Assembly (NCBI RefSeq): GCF_047228825.1
Contig: NZ_JBFEGN010000007.1
Coordinates: 1-64,000 of the forward strand
Direction: 5' to 3'
Source of the DNA: Siminovitchia sp047228825
GTDB taxonomy: Bacteria > Bacillota > Bacilli > Bacillales > Bacillaceae_C
Length of the DNA stretch: 64,000 nucleotides
Position 1 is the stretch's first letter. Each line of letters opens with the position of its first letter. Below are positions 42,641-51,219 of this stretch, piece by piece. The position numbers and the translations under genes were made by a program. The notes below the pieces were generated by a model that saw only the letters and a program-made list of their open reading frames with translations, was not told the origin of the DNA and ran no database searches.

Positions 42641-43549
42641 ATGTATCCCTACATATTATTGATTTTTACCGTGATTTTTTACGCAGGAAACATCCTTGTA
42701 GGAAAAGCCATTAATGAATTGCCTCCAGTTACCATTACTTTCTTCAGGCTTCTGACGGCTTTTATTGTGTTATTCCCTGTCGGTGCTGCGGGGGCCTGGC
42801 GGCGCCGGTCCGAATTGATGGAACATAAAAAGCCGCTGCTGATCATGACCTTGACGGGCATTTCTCTTTTTAACGTCTTTTTATACGGTTCCCTGCAATT
42901 TACGACTTCTACAAAGGTGGCTGTCATGGAAGCTGTCATTCCAGTTGTAACAGTTATTTTGAGCACCTATATGTTAAAAGAACGTTTAAAAGTTCTCCAA
43001 TGGGCAGGCATTCTGCTTTCATTGGCAGGAGCAGTCTGGGTCGTCATGAATGGCAAGGTGCTGCAGCTTGCCGCGGTCGGCTGGAATATTGGGGATGCCA
43101 TCATGGTCGGGGCTGTGCTGGCATGGTCCATATATACAATCGCCGTAAAGAAATATATGCATTTATTCCCTTTATACGGCACCTTGCTTGTTATGTCGGG
43201 CTTATCCCTTATCCTCCTGATGCCTTTTCTCGTCATCGAATGGTTTGTTACGGGGATACCCGTTTTTACGGTTCCCAATGTTGGGGGGCTTTTATTTTTG
43301 GGCATTTTTCCGTCTGTTCTTGCGCTTATTTTTTACAACCGCGCAGTGGAAATGTTAGATCCATCACGGGCGTCCATATTCTTGAATTTTCTTCCTGTCG
43401 TTACGATGATTGGCGCGTATTTTTGGCTTGGGGAAACAGTCACCGCGGCACAAATTGCCGGGGCGCTGGCCGTTATCGGCGGCGTGTTGCTGACGACCAG
43501 GGGAAAATCCTCCGGTGACAAGCTGAAAAAAACGAAAAACGAGGTCTAA
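42641..43549 (+). CDS. EamA/DMT-superfamily exporter (second copy)
   Basis: A 302-residue membrane protein with ten predicted segments. It starts YPYILLIFTVIFYAGNILVGKAI, contains ETAVTAAQ-type LGETVTAAQIAGALAVIGGVLL at the end, and FLGIFPSVLALIFYNRAVEML, all characteristic of EamA. ATG 42641 follows GGAGGG; the ATG at 42626 lies upstream of that site. Its substrate is unknown. It is not closely similar to the copy at 1060-1941. Confidence 0.87.
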   Translation: MYPYILLIFTVIFYAGNILVGKAINELPPVTITFFRLLTAFIVLFPVGAAGAWRRRSELMEHKKPLLIMTLTGISLFNVFLYGSLQFTTSTKVAVMEAVIPVVTVILSTYMLKERLKVLQWAGILLSLAGAVWVVMNGKVLQLAAVGWNIGDAIMVGAVLAWSIYTIAVKKYMHLFPLYGTLLVMSGLSLILLMPFLVIEWFVTGIPVFTVPNVGGLLFLGIFPSVLALIFYNRAVEMLDPSRASIFLNFLPVVTMIGAYFWLGETVTAAQIAGALAVIGGVLLTTRGKSSGDKLKKTKNEV

Positions 43550-43710
43550 TCGAGATCTTTTTTGCAACAAAACACCCTATTTCAATGTCCGTTTTGGGCA
43601 TGCAGTTTGCCCTCCGATATGTACAATTCTTTTTTGGATGTGCTGATGTTTTCACGTAATGGTTTGTTTTTCATAAGATAGGTACCATGAACGGATGAAG
43701 AGGGGGAAAA

Positions 43711-43962
43711 GTGTTGCCTTCCATTATTAATTTAGGGTTAATGAATGTAAATTCTCCACAACAAAACTCGGCCGTTACTGTCGGGGAAGGGATTATCACC
43801 GGGATGGATGCCAACAGAAAATACAATTTGGCATTTGGGGGTACATTTGGTTTCTTTAATAATTTAATGGCAAATGTAGCCAATAATTTAGATCCTATGG
43901 ATGGCGTTGACGGGGTCATCTTTGATCAGGACTTAAAACCAAATTTAGGCGGAAACTTGTAG
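43711..43962 (+). CDS. Small GerP-like spore module protein
   Basis: An 83-residue protein starting at GTG 43711 behind AGGGGG. It reads MNVNSPQQNSAVTVGEGIIT, GMDANRKYN, then GGTFGFFNN and ends GVDGVIFDQDLKPN. The same module (V.xGE...G.DA..K.N...G..F/Y.N....D.VD..I.DQD) occurs in tandem in the protein at 44812-45318. The pattern is loosely like GerPA/GerPF spore germination proteins, which I regard as a weak but plausible link. No signal peptide or membrane segment. Confidence 0.65.
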   Translation: MLPSIINLGLMNVNSPQQNSAVTVGEGIITGMDANRKYNLAFGGTFGFFNNLMANVANNLDPMDGVDGVIFDQDLKPNLGGNL

Positions 43963-44190
43963 GCAAGAAAACGCTAAAATTCTATCGCCATTCCTTGCAG
44001 TGGTTATCGCCATTGTTTGGGATGTTTTTTTCATTTTTGGATCGGAAAGGTCCGCGGCAGGGCCATAACCATCATTTCCGCAGAGCAAGTTCCTTCCCAT
44101 TTCCCTGAAAGAAGTCTCCCCTTCAAGCTGAGCCAAGTGGTGAATTAGTTTTCAGGGGACTTGCCCTTAAATGCTCCCTGGCCAAAAGAA

Positions 44191-44211
44191 AAAACCCTTT
44201 CATTCAAGGGT
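44191..44211 (-). terminator. Terminator of the two minus-strand module genes
   Basis: On the minus strand ACCCTT-GAATGA-AAGGGT, then TTTTTTC; it begins at the stop codon of the 44204-44458 gene. Bases 43963-44190 before it show no feature I can support. Confidence 0.65.
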
Positions 44212-44458
44212 CTGCCGGGGAATCCGGCGAATTTTCCTCTTTTTCAGTTAAATCTTCCCCGGAATGAGTCAGAGAAGCACTCATTCTGGAAAAATTGTTT
44301 CGATTCCCGTGAATATTGCCCAATCCCTGGTTATGTTTTTTGCTGCTTTGAAAGTCCTCTATAAAGTTATTGCCAATACTAAAGCAAGATGCCGCTTCAA
44401 TACTCCCAATACTGATCGTGCCGATATGAAAGGTTGGGGATAAAACAGGAGATCCCAC
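44204..44458 (-). CDS. Small GerP-like module protein
   Basis: An 84-residue protein: GTISIGSIEAASCFSIGNNF, SSKKHNQGLGNIHGNRNNF, followed by an acidic tail (GEDLTEKEENSPDSPADP). The first 50 residues match the module of the plus-strand neighbours (S.G......SIG.N.......KHN.G.G...GN.N). The start is GTG 44458, seven bases after the stop of the upstream gene, with AAGGAAGG before it. Role unknown; spore coat or germination is suggested only by the module. Confidence 0.5.
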   Translation of the reverse strand: MGSPVLSPTFHIGTISIGSIEAASCFSIGNNFIEDFQSSKKHNQGLGNIHGNRNNFSRMSASLTHSGEDLTEKEENSPDSPADP

Positions 44459-44465
44459 AGATCAT

Positions 44466-44657
44466 TCATCCTTCCTTTGTTTCGGTTTTACTCCACAAGC
44501 TTTGCCGAACCTTATTTTCGTTTCCGGATAACGCTCCAACCACCTCATTATGGACTCTTTCGCTCCGAAACTGTTGATGTGTGTTTTTTTTGCCAAGGAA
44601 CACCCCGCCGGATGTACCGATAGTCGTAATGCTAATATCTCCCAATGTAAGCTTCAA
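44466..44657 (-). CDS. Small GerP-like module protein
   Basis: A 63-residue protein: KLTLGDISITTIGTSGGVFL, GKKNTHQQFRSERVHN, GALSGNENKVRQSLW. It has the same module layout as its neighbours (short beta region, GKKN, then HN...G..SGNEN). TTG 44657 is nine bases after AAAGGAG and is preferred to TTG 44666, which touches that site. It forms a two-gene minus-strand unit with the gene at 44204-44458. Confidence 0.5.
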   Translation of the reverse strand: MKLTLGDISITTIGTSGGVFLGKKNTHQQFRSERVHNEVVGALSGNENKVRQSLWSKTETKEG

Positions 44658-44811
44658 GGCCTGCAACTCCTTTTTCCATTAGGCTATTCAATTTGCGGGG
44701 GAGTTGCCACAAAACGTTTGTATATCCGTGCGGCTTTCACTTTATTCCTGGGAAAAACATATCGTGTAGAAAGTAACGAAAAACTGCCGGTCAGAAGCGT
44801 GGTGAAAAAAA

Positions 44812-45318
44812 ATGGCCCATTTTTTTGAATTTAAATTTGACGGAAATATTCATGTTCAATCCATGAACAGGCAATCCGGCATTTTTATCGGGGAACAAAA
44901 CAAAGCCATTGGCTGGAATGCTCATGGAAAAGCCAATAATGTCATTGGAAGTGTCGGAGGAAGGTCGAATCTGCTTTGCCAAAATGTATTCATCCTGGAA
45001 GACCCGGATTTCATTGATACCCCCATTGATGACCGGGATATAAATCTTTCGATTGAACACCCGGGGAATGAAAACACATCAAACCTTAATTTCGATCATA
45101 TCAATGTGAACACCATGCAGCAAAATTCGCTTGTTACAATGGGAGAAGGACATATAACCGGCATGGACGCCAATGAAAAGTCGAATCATTCGCTTGGGAA
45201 TATATTCGGAAACGAAAATCAGACGAAATATAATGTCAATATTAATTATGACCAAGATGTAGTCGATGGGATTATAAATGATCAAGATATCAAAGTGGCT
45301 AACGTTAAAAAAGAATAG
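44812..45318 (+). CDS. Two-module GerP-like protein
   Basis: A 168-residue protein made of two related modules. Module 1 (about 12-78): HVQSMNRQSGIFIGEQNKAI, GWNAHGKANN, then DFIDTPIDDRDINLS. Module 2 (about 95-163): NVNTMQQNSLVTMGEGHITG, MDANEKSNHSLGNIFGNENQ, then DVVDGIINDQDIKVA. Module 2 is closest to the 83-residue protein at 43711, so duplication and fusion are likely. ATG 44812 has only a weak GGTG upstream. Function unknown. Confidence 0.65.
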   Translation: MAHFFEFKFDGNIHVQSMNRQSGIFIGEQNKAIGWNAHGKANNVIGSVGGRSNLLCQNVFILEDPDFIDTPIDDRDINLSIEHPGNENTSNLNFDHINVNTMQQNSLVTMGEGHITGMDANEKSNHSLGNIFGNENQTKYNVNINYDQDVVDGIINDQDIKVANVKKE

Positions 45319-45359
45319 TCAGCCATTGTTGTGAAACCTGTAGCCTGTAGAAGTTTGAA

Positions 45360-45740
45360 TTAACGCCGGCATTTCCTCCGAATCCCCTGCCTTCGTTTCT
45401 GGCTTGACGTTTTTTTATCCATCTTTTGACCAAGTGATGCGGCAAATTCCTCGGATCCGCTAATATTCGTACCGATCAGCAACTTCCCGCTTAACTCATC
45501 AATCTCAATATTGTCTAAACGAAAAATGATGTTTTCAAGATGATCGATTTGGACATGGTCAAAGTGAATCGTTTTGCCGCCGGATTCCTCTTTGGGCTGT
45601 TGAGGCTGCTCCTGTGGCTGCTTTTGCAGTTGTTGTTGTTCAAGTAGTTCAATCATCCGGTCCAATTTTGCCAAAATCAGAGAGTTTATTTTGTCCTCTT
45701 TTTCTTGCTGTTTGTTAATGAAAGAAAAAAATTTGAACAT
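45360..45740 (-). CDS. GerPC-like protein with Gln-rich coiled coil
   Basis: A 126-residue protein: a coiled-coil N-terminus (about 10-60) running into LEQQQLQKQPQEQPQQPKEE, then HFDHVQIDHLENIIFRLDNI and EIDELSGKLLIGTNIS, a beta pattern reminiscent of the C-terminal part of GerPC (..FDQL.IE.L.GTLNIG). The tail is basic (RRQGIRRKCRR). ATG 45740 follows AAGGAGGGGAG. It converges with the two-module gene, and the whole group looks like one functional cluster. The GerPC relation is inferred from pattern only. Confidence 0.5.
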   Translation of the reverse strand: MFKFFSFINKQQEKEDKINSLILAKLDRMIELLEQQQLQKQPQEQPQQPKEESGGKTIHFDHVQIDHLENIIFRLDNIEIDELSGKLLIGTNISGSEEFAASLGQKMDKKTSSQKRRQGIRRKCRR

Positions 45741-46378
45741 AAACTCCCCTCCTTGAAGGACCCGAAACATGGGAATCCGTAAACTCCCCACATTATATGA
45801 GTAAATGACAGCTCTTATACGATCCCCATACCAGCCTGTATTGAAGCAAAAACCGGGAGTCAGCCATGTTCGGGGCAAAAGCAAAGGGAAATAAGAGAAG
45901 GACAAACAAAAAAACGGAGCATAATCGAATAGTGAAAGGCGATCTTCCCGACGGAGGGTCGCCTTATTTTTCTGTAGCGCCCTGCCTTATTTTCTTGGAA
46001 TGGGGAATAAAGGGGAATAAGAAATATTTGAAACGATTGACTAACAATTTTTTGCATTGATGTAAAAAAGTGAGCTGTTATACAAATGATAAAACAATTT
46101 CTTCGATTATAATAACATCTTTCATTGTCTATGGCGCACTCCCGACAATAGCCATTCGCAAAGGAGACCGTGGTATTATAAAAAAGCAAGCGGGGCAAAA
46201 GGCATTGCCTTGAAACAATGCGGGTGCCGAAATTTTTTCTCAGGAGCTTTTTATGATGGAAGCTTCTTTTTTATGAATTTCTTTTTAAAAATAAGGAACT
46301 TCTGCTTTCTTCTTTATTTTCAGGTCGTGAATGTTAAAATGAGTTTGAGAGCAATGATGAAACAGGGAGGAAAGAGCC
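45741..46378. other. 638-base stretch without a clear gene; one terminator-like hairpin
   Basis: A plus-strand hairpin at 45934-45972 (AAGGCGA-TCTTCC..GGAGGG-TCGCCTT, then ATTTTT) is a good intrinsic terminator. Upstream of it, ATG 45866 behind GGGAG opens a Lys/Arg-rich start (MFGAKAKGNKRRTNKK), but the frame runs through the terminator, so I do not call it a gene. A weaker GGAGCTT..AAGCTTC hairpin with a T run lies near 46237-46272. Nothing else is recognisable. Confidence 0.5.
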
Positions 46379-47344
46379 ATGAGTAAACCAAAAGTATATA
46401 TCACGCTTCCCGTTGCAAAAGAAGTGGAAGATTATATTTCCGAGCATTGCGAAATCCGCAAATGGGAAGGAAAGGAACCGATTCCGCGAGATACCCTTCT
46501 GCAAGAACTGACCGATATCGACGGGCTGATGACGACCGGAAGAAGAATTACCGAAAATCTTCTCAACCATGCGCCCAACCTGAAAGTTGTAAGCAATGTT
46601 TCAGTAGGCTATAACAACTTTGATTTGGAAGCCATGAAAAAAAGGAATGTGATCGGGACGAATACACCGCACGTTTTGAATGAAACTGTTGCCGACCTGG
46701 CTTTTGGCCTGATTCTTGCTTCAGCGCGCCGCATTGCCGAGTTGGACCGTTTTGTCAAAGAGGGAAAATGGGGACCGACAATGGGGGATGATCCGTTTAT
46801 GGGCATGGATGTGCACCATGCGACCCTCGGCATCATTGGAATGGGCAGAATTGGCGAAGCGATTGCAAGAAGGGCAAAATTCGGCTTTCATATGGATGTC
46901 CTTTATTATAACCGGCATCAAAAGCCCGAGGCAGAAAAAGAGATCGGTGTTACATACAGTGATTTTGAAAAATTGTTAAAGGAATCCGATTTCGTGCTAT
47001 TAATGACACCGCTTACGCCGGAAACCCATCATTTAATGGGGGAAAAAGAATTTAGGCTAATGAAAAAGACAGCGATTTTTATCAATGTTTCCCGGGGCCA
47101 AACAGTTGATGAGCAGGCTTTGATCCGTGCCTTGCAAAATAAGGAAATTCATGGGGCCGCACTGGATGTTTTTGATCAAGAACCTGTTGAAAAAGACAAT
47201 CCATTGCTCCAAATGGCAAATGTTGTGACGACACCGCATATTGGGTCTGCCACCCAAAAAACAACTGATGCCATGGCAATGCGGGCGGCCAAGAACCTGG
47301 TTGCCGTCCTGACCGGGAAAGATCCCATCGATCCCGTTCAATGA
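46379..47344 (+). CDS. D-2-hydroxyacid dehydrogenase (glyoxylate/hydroxypyruvate reductase type)
   Basis: A 321-residue NAD(P)H-dependent 2-hydroxyacid dehydrogenase. The nucleotide motif is LGIIGMGRIGEAIARR, and the catalytic Arg, Glu and His are in FINVSRGQTVDEQAL, DVFDQEPVEKDNPL and TPHIGSAT. The N-terminus KPKVYITLPVAKEVEDYI and SVGYNNFDLEAM match the YvcT/GyaR group acting on glyoxylate, hydroxypyruvate or 2-ketogluconate. ATG 46379 follows CAGGGAGGAAAG. It stands alone and ends at a shared terminator. Confidence 0.9.
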   Translation: MSKPKVYITLPVAKEVEDYISEHCEIRKWEGKEPIPRDTLLQELTDIDGLMTTGRRITENLLNHAPNLKVVSNVSVGYNNFDLEAMKKRNVIGTNTPHVLNETVADLAFGLILASARRIAELDRFVKEGKWGPTMGDDPFMGMDVHHATLGIIGMGRIGEAIARRAKFGFHMDVLYYNRHQKPEAEKEIGVTYSDFEKLLKESDFVLLMTPLTPETHHLMGEKEFRLMKKTAIFINVSRGQTVDEQALIRALQNKEIHGAALDVFDQEPVEKDNPLLQMANVVTTPHIGSATQKTTDAMAMRAAKNLVAVLTGKDPIDPVQ

Positions 47345-47369
47345 TGATGATAAAAGCAGCCCGAAAACG

Positions 47370-47416
47370 AAAAGCACCGCCAAGTGTAAAACCATTCAGC
47401 AATTGGCGGTGCTTTT
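47370..47416. terminator. Bidirectional terminator
   Basis: AAAGCACCGCCAA pairs with TTGGCGGTGCTTTT; serves the hydroxyacid dehydrogenase gene and the convergent ycsI. Confidence 0.88.
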
Positions 47417-47419
47417 ATA

Positions 47420-48211
47420 TTACATGATGCTTAAGTGATCATTTTTTAAATCGGTAATAAACATGTGCCCAGGGGCGTGTGTGATCATGATTTCCGGTTT
47501 TACCTGCATGGCTACGGCCTGCGGGGTGACACCGCAAGCCCAAAATACGGGAATTTCACCTTCCTTGATCGTTACACTGTCGCCAAAGTCGGGTTGATTA
47601 ATATCTCGTATGCCGATTTGTCCAGGATTCCCTACATGAATGGGGGCTCCGTGGACGTCCGGAAAGCGGCTCGTTACCTGCACAGCCCGAATGGCGTCTT
47701 TGGCAGGCATCGGCCGCATGCTTACGACAGTCGGGCCTTCAAAACGTCCTGCTTTTTTACAGGGAATATTCGTTTTATACATGGGAACATTGCAATCTTC
47801 TTCAATATGGCGGATTGGCACGCCGTTGTCCAGCAGCGCTTCTTCAAAGGTGAAGCTGCAGCCAAGAAGAAAAGCGACCATATCCTCATGCCAAAGAGCA
47901 ACAATATCTGTCCGTTCCTCTGTCAATTCACCGTTGCGGTATACCCTGTATTTGGGAAAATCGGTTCTGATGTCAGCATCTGGAGCCGACAATTCGGGAA
48001 CGAAAGAGCCGGGCTCTGTCACATCGATTAACGGGCAAGGCTTCGGATTCCGTTGGCAAAACAAGAGGAACTCAAAAGCCATTTCTTTTGGAAGTATGGC
48101 CAAATTTGCTTGTACAAAGCCGTGAGCCAATCCTGATGTCGGTTTCGTCCATTCATTATTGCGGATGAGGTGTCTGATGTCCGATGGTTTCCTGAGTTCC
48201 ATTGAGCACAT
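47420..48211 (-). CDS. ycsI: YcsI-family putative hydro-lyase (DUF1445)
   Basis: A 263-residue DUF1445/D-glutamate-cyclase-like protein. Family blocks are ELRKPSDIRHLIRNNEWTKP, TEPGSF, FLLGCSFTFEEALLDNG and FWACGVTPQAVAMQVKPEI (FWACGVTPQ), then ITHAPGHMFITDL. ATG 48211 lies seven bases after GGAGG. It is the last gene of a minus-strand operon pxpB-pxpC-pxpA-ycsG-ycsI, matching the B. subtilis ycsFGI-kipIA neighbourhood. It may handle a D-glutamate or 5-oxo-D-proline step, by analogy with mitochondrial D-glutamate cyclase. Confidence 0.88.
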   Translation of the reverse strand: MCSMELRKPSDIRHLIRNNEWTKPTSGLAHGFVQANLAILPKEMAFEFLLFCQRNPKPCPLIDVTEPGSFVPELSAPDADIRTDFPKYRVYRNGELTEERTDIVALWHEDMVAFLLGCSFTFEEALLDNGVPIRHIEEDCNVPMYKTNIPCKKAGRFEGPTVVSMRPMPAKDAIRAVQVTSRFPDVHGAPIHVGNPGQIGIRDINQPDFGDSVTIKEGEIPVFWACGVTPQAVAMQVKPEIMITHAPGHMFITDLKNDHLSIM

Positions 48212-48223
48212 ATTGGTTCCTCC

Positions 48224-49414
48224 TTATTTAAAGAGCTGCGGTATTCCGTTTGCAAGGGAGTATACACCCATGCAGGACATGGCAATGACGATTATGATGC
48301 CAAAAATGGTCAACCATAGGGGATGTTTATAATCCCCGACAATTTTTGCCCGATGTGCTGCAACAAGCATGACCCCGAGGGCAATGGGGAGGATGAGCGC
48401 ATTTAAGGACCCGACCAATACCAATATTTTAACCGGCTGTCCGACAAAAATGAAGACAAGTGTTGAAACAGTGATAAAACCGATGATAATCCATTTGTGA
48501 TACTTTTCCAGAGCCGGGTGAAATGTGCGGATAAAAGAAACGGATGTATAGGCACAGCCGACAACGGAAGTAACAGCTGCAGCCCACATGACAACCCCGA
48601 ATATTTTGTATCCGACATCGCCGGCCGCCAGTCGGAAGACAGATGCCGCCGGATTGCCGGGATCAAGTGCCAATCCTTGGGCAACGACCCCCAATGCAGC
48701 CAGGAAAAGGAATATGCGCATAATGGAGGCAATCCCGATGGCGCTGACTGAGCTTTTTGTCACCTCGGGGAGTGCCTCTTTTCCTTTTAAACCGGCGTCA
48801 ATCAAACGGTGCCCGCCTGCAAACGTTATATAGCCCCCAACCGTGCCGCCCACAAGCGTAATAATGGCCAGCATGTCGATTTGGTCCGGTACAAATGTCT
48901 TAATGGCCGCTTCTCCAACCGGCGGCTGTGCGGTGAACATGACATAAACCGTTAGCGCGATCATAACAAAGCCCATGAGTTGGGCAAAACGGTCCATTGC
49001 CTTGCCGGCTTCGCGGACAAGAAATATGCCGACGGCAATAATGCCGCTTAAAAGCGCCCCAATTTTGGTATTAAAGCCAAACAAAACGTTCGTTCCAAGA
49101 CCCGCTCCGGCAATGTTGCCGATATTAAAGGCCAGTCCACCTGCGACAATCAGGGCGGCAAGAAAATAGCCCAATCCGGGCAAAACGTCATTCGCAATAT
49201 CCTGGGCGCGTTTTTCCGAAACGGCAATAATGCGCCATATGTTCATTTGGGCACCGATATCTATGATGATCGATATCAGTATGACGAAGCCGAAGCTTGC
49301 CATTAACTTTTCGGTAAATACAGTTGTTTGTGTCAAGAAGCCCGGTCCGATGGCCGATGTTGCCATCAGGAAAGCGGCTCCAAGCAAGATGCTGGCATTT
49401 CCTTTCCTGGCCAC
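48224..49414 (-). CDS. ycsG: NRAMP-like transporter (YcsG type)
   Basis: A 396-residue membrane protein with about eleven segments of the NRAMP/LeuT-like fold. Where metal-transporting NRAMPs have the DPGN motif in the first helix, this protein reads ATSAIGPGFLTQTT, so the metal-ligand Asp and Asn are absent. It lies between pxpA and ycsI and is likely to carry 5-oxoproline or a related organic compound instead of a divalent metal; that is inferred from context. It starts at ATG 49414. Confidence 0.85.
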   Translation of the reverse strand: MARKGNASILLGAAFLMATSAIGPGFLTQTTVFTEKLMASFGFVILISIIIDIGAQMNIWRIIAVSEKRAQDIANDVLPGLGYFLAALIVAGGLAFNIGNIAGAGLGTNVLFGFNTKIGALLSGIIAVGIFLVREAGKAMDRFAQLMGFVMIALTVYVMFTAQPPVGEAAIKTFVPDQIDMLAIITLVGGTVGGYITFAGGHRLIDAGLKGKEALPEVTKSSVSAIGIASIMRIFLFLAALGVVAQGLALDPGNPAASVFRLAAGDVGYKIFGVVMWAAAVTSVVGCAYTSVSFIRTFHPALEKYHKWIIIGFITVSTLVFIFVGQPVKILVLVGSLNALILPIALGVMLVAAHRAKIVGDYKHPLWLTIFGIIIVIAMSCMGVYSLANGIPQLFK

Positions 49415-49432
49415 TAACTATTCCTCCAACCA

Positions 49433-50206
49433 TTATTGATTTTTAAAGTTTTCAATAGCGGAAACAGTAATGCCTTCTTTCTTTAATGCATCCGGAATGT
49501 ATTTCGCAAATTCAAGGGCGGTTTTCCCGTCTCCGTGGATGCAGACAGTTTCGGCTTTGATCGGGATATCCTTCCCTTGGAGGGTGGCTACTTTTCCTTC
49601 TTTTACCATCCGGACCACCTGGTTGACTGCTTGCTCGTGATCGGTGATAAGCGCATTGGCTTCCCGTCTTGAAGTGAGCGTTCCGTCCTCTTGGTATGTC
49701 CGGTCCGAGAACACTTCATTTGCCGTTTTCAGCCCGATTTTTTCGCCGGCTTTTACGAGCTCTGATCCGGAAAGGCCAAAAAGAATCAGTTCCGGATCCA
49801 CTTTGTATACGGCTTCGGCGATTCCCTCTGATAGGGCGGCATTTTTGGCGGCCATATTAAATAAGGCGCCGTGCGGCTTTACGTGCTGTAGTTTTCCGCC
49901 TTCCGAAGAAACAAAGGCATGCAGCGCTCCAATCTGATAAACCACGATGTCGTATGCTTCTTCCGGTGAAATGCTCATTTCTCTCCGGCCGAATCCCAAC
50001 AGGTCAGGCAAACCGGGATGGGCACCGATGGCCACATTTTTTTCCAAAGCATTTTTTACGGTTTTTTTCATAATGGATGGGTCTCCGGCGTGAAAACCGC
50101 AGGCAATATTGGCAGATGTAATATAATTCAAGATTTCATCGTCATTTCCAATCGTATAGGCTCCAAAGCTTTCTCCCATATCACAGTTTAAATCGACAAT
50201 ATACAT
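49433..50206 (-). CDS. pxpA: 5-oxoprolinase subunit A (LamB/YcsF family)
   Basis: A 257-residue PxpA. It opens with VDLNCDMGESFGAYTIGNDD and has SANIACGFHAGDPSIM, AIGAHPGLPDLLGFGRREM, VKPHGALFN and CIHGDGKTAL, all hallmark blocks of the family. With PxpB and PxpC it hydrolyses 5-oxoproline to glutamate using ATP. ATG 50206 overlaps the pxpC stop (TAATG), so the subunits are co-translated. Confidence 0.95.
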   Translation of the reverse strand: MYIVDLNCDMGESFGAYTIGNDDEILNYITSANIACGFHAGDPSIMKKTVKNALEKNVAIGAHPGLPDLLGFGRREMSISPEEAYDIVVYQIGALHAFVSSEGGKLQHVKPHGALFNMAAKNAALSEGIAEAVYKVDPELILFGLSGSELVKAGEKIGLKTANEVFSDRTYQEDGTLTSRREANALITDHEQAVNQVVRMVKEGKVATLQGKDIPIKAETVCIHGDGKTALEFAKYIPDALKKEGITVSAIENFKNQ

Positions 50207-51219
50207 TATGATTCCTCCTGAGTGATTTTTAAATGTATCCCCTGTTTCAATTGTTCGATGGAAGTCTCCATTTCCAAAGATAATTCTTGGGCCTCTTCCA
50301 AGGAAATTTCCTCAAAAGAAATGGTTTCCCCAGGCTTCGTTTGGGCGATAAGCGGCAAGTCTGCTGAAGCGATCTGGCCGATTTTCGGATACCCGCCGAC
50401 CGATTGGCGATCCGCCAAAAGAATGATCGGATTTCCGTCTGGAGGCACTTGGATTGAGCCAGTATTGATGGCCTCCGATACCATTTCCTTTGTTTCTTTC
50501 AGGTGAAGGGATGGTCCTTTTAACCGGTAACCCATCCGGTCCGATTCGGTTGTAACGGAAAAGGGTTTTTCAAATAAATCTGCTTGACTCGCTGTTTGAA
50601 ACCAATAAAATTGAGGTCCTTTCATCGTTCGAATCGGTTTATGGTTCTCAAGGGACGGGTAAAGGCCTTCGGCAGCAGCCCAACTGCTTTCAGCAAACGG
50701 CTTGTTTTGGCATTGACCAGACAGATGCTCCATAATCTTTTTGGAAATTGTGGAACAAGGACCGAATAAAAGGGAGTCACCTGCCTGCAGGGCACGTCCT
50801 TTGTAGCCGCCAACTGCAGCCCGGAGGTAAGTGGATTTGCTCCCCATCACTATCGGAACATCGATCCCCCCGGCGACAGCCAAATAGGCCCGGCATCCTT
50901 TTACGGCATACTTAAAATCGAGCCGGGTACCTTTTTTGACAAAAACAGGCCGCCATGACCTTACTTGTTTTCCGTCCACAGCAGGGGAGAGGTCACCGCC
51001 GGTAATGGCGATTAATGCATCTTCTTCGAATTGGATGGCAGGCCCGATCAACGTGATTTCAAGGGCAGCTTCAGTTTCATTGTTTCCAACAAGCAGATTG
51101 GCGATTCGGTGTGCCAAAGAATCCATTGCCCCGCTCGTTATAACGCCGTATTTTTGATAGCCGGTCCTTCCCAAATCCTGGACGGTTGTCATGAGCCCGG
51201 GACGCAATACTTTGATCAT
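50206..51219 (-). CDS. pxpC: 5-oxoprolinase subunit C (KipA/AHS2)
   Basis: A 337-residue carboxyltransferase-domain subunit: IKVLRPGLMTTVQDLGRTGY, GVITSGAMDSLAHRIAN, RAYLAVAGGIDVP and LLADRQSVGGYPKIGQI. ATG 51219 is favoured because GGAGGGG sits seven bases before it and it overlaps the pxpB stop as ATGA; ATG 51237 is six codons earlier without a site. A divergent paralogue lies at 18172-19149. Confidence 0.94.
   Translation of the reverse strand: MIKVLRPGLMTTVQDLGRTGYQKYGVITSGAMDSLAHRIANLLVGNNETEAALEITLIGPAIQFEEDALIAITGGDLSPAVDGKQVRSWRPVFVKKGTRLDFKYAVKGCRAYLAVAGGIDVPIVMGSKSTYLRAAVGGYKGRALQAGDSLLFGPCSTISKKIMEHLSGQCQNKPFAESSWAAAEGLYPSLENHKPIRTMKGPQFYWFQTASQADLFEKPFSVTTESDRMGYRLKGPSLHLKETKEMVSEAINTGSIQVPPDGNPIILLADRQSVGGYPKIGQIASADLPLIAQTKPGETISFEEISLEEAQELSLEMETSIEQLKQGIHLKITQEES

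Noticed and set aside
45866..46060. Lys/Arg-rich ORF of 64 codons with a GGGAG site
   Set aside because: An intrinsic terminator lies inside it at 45934-45972 and the C-terminal part has no protein character.
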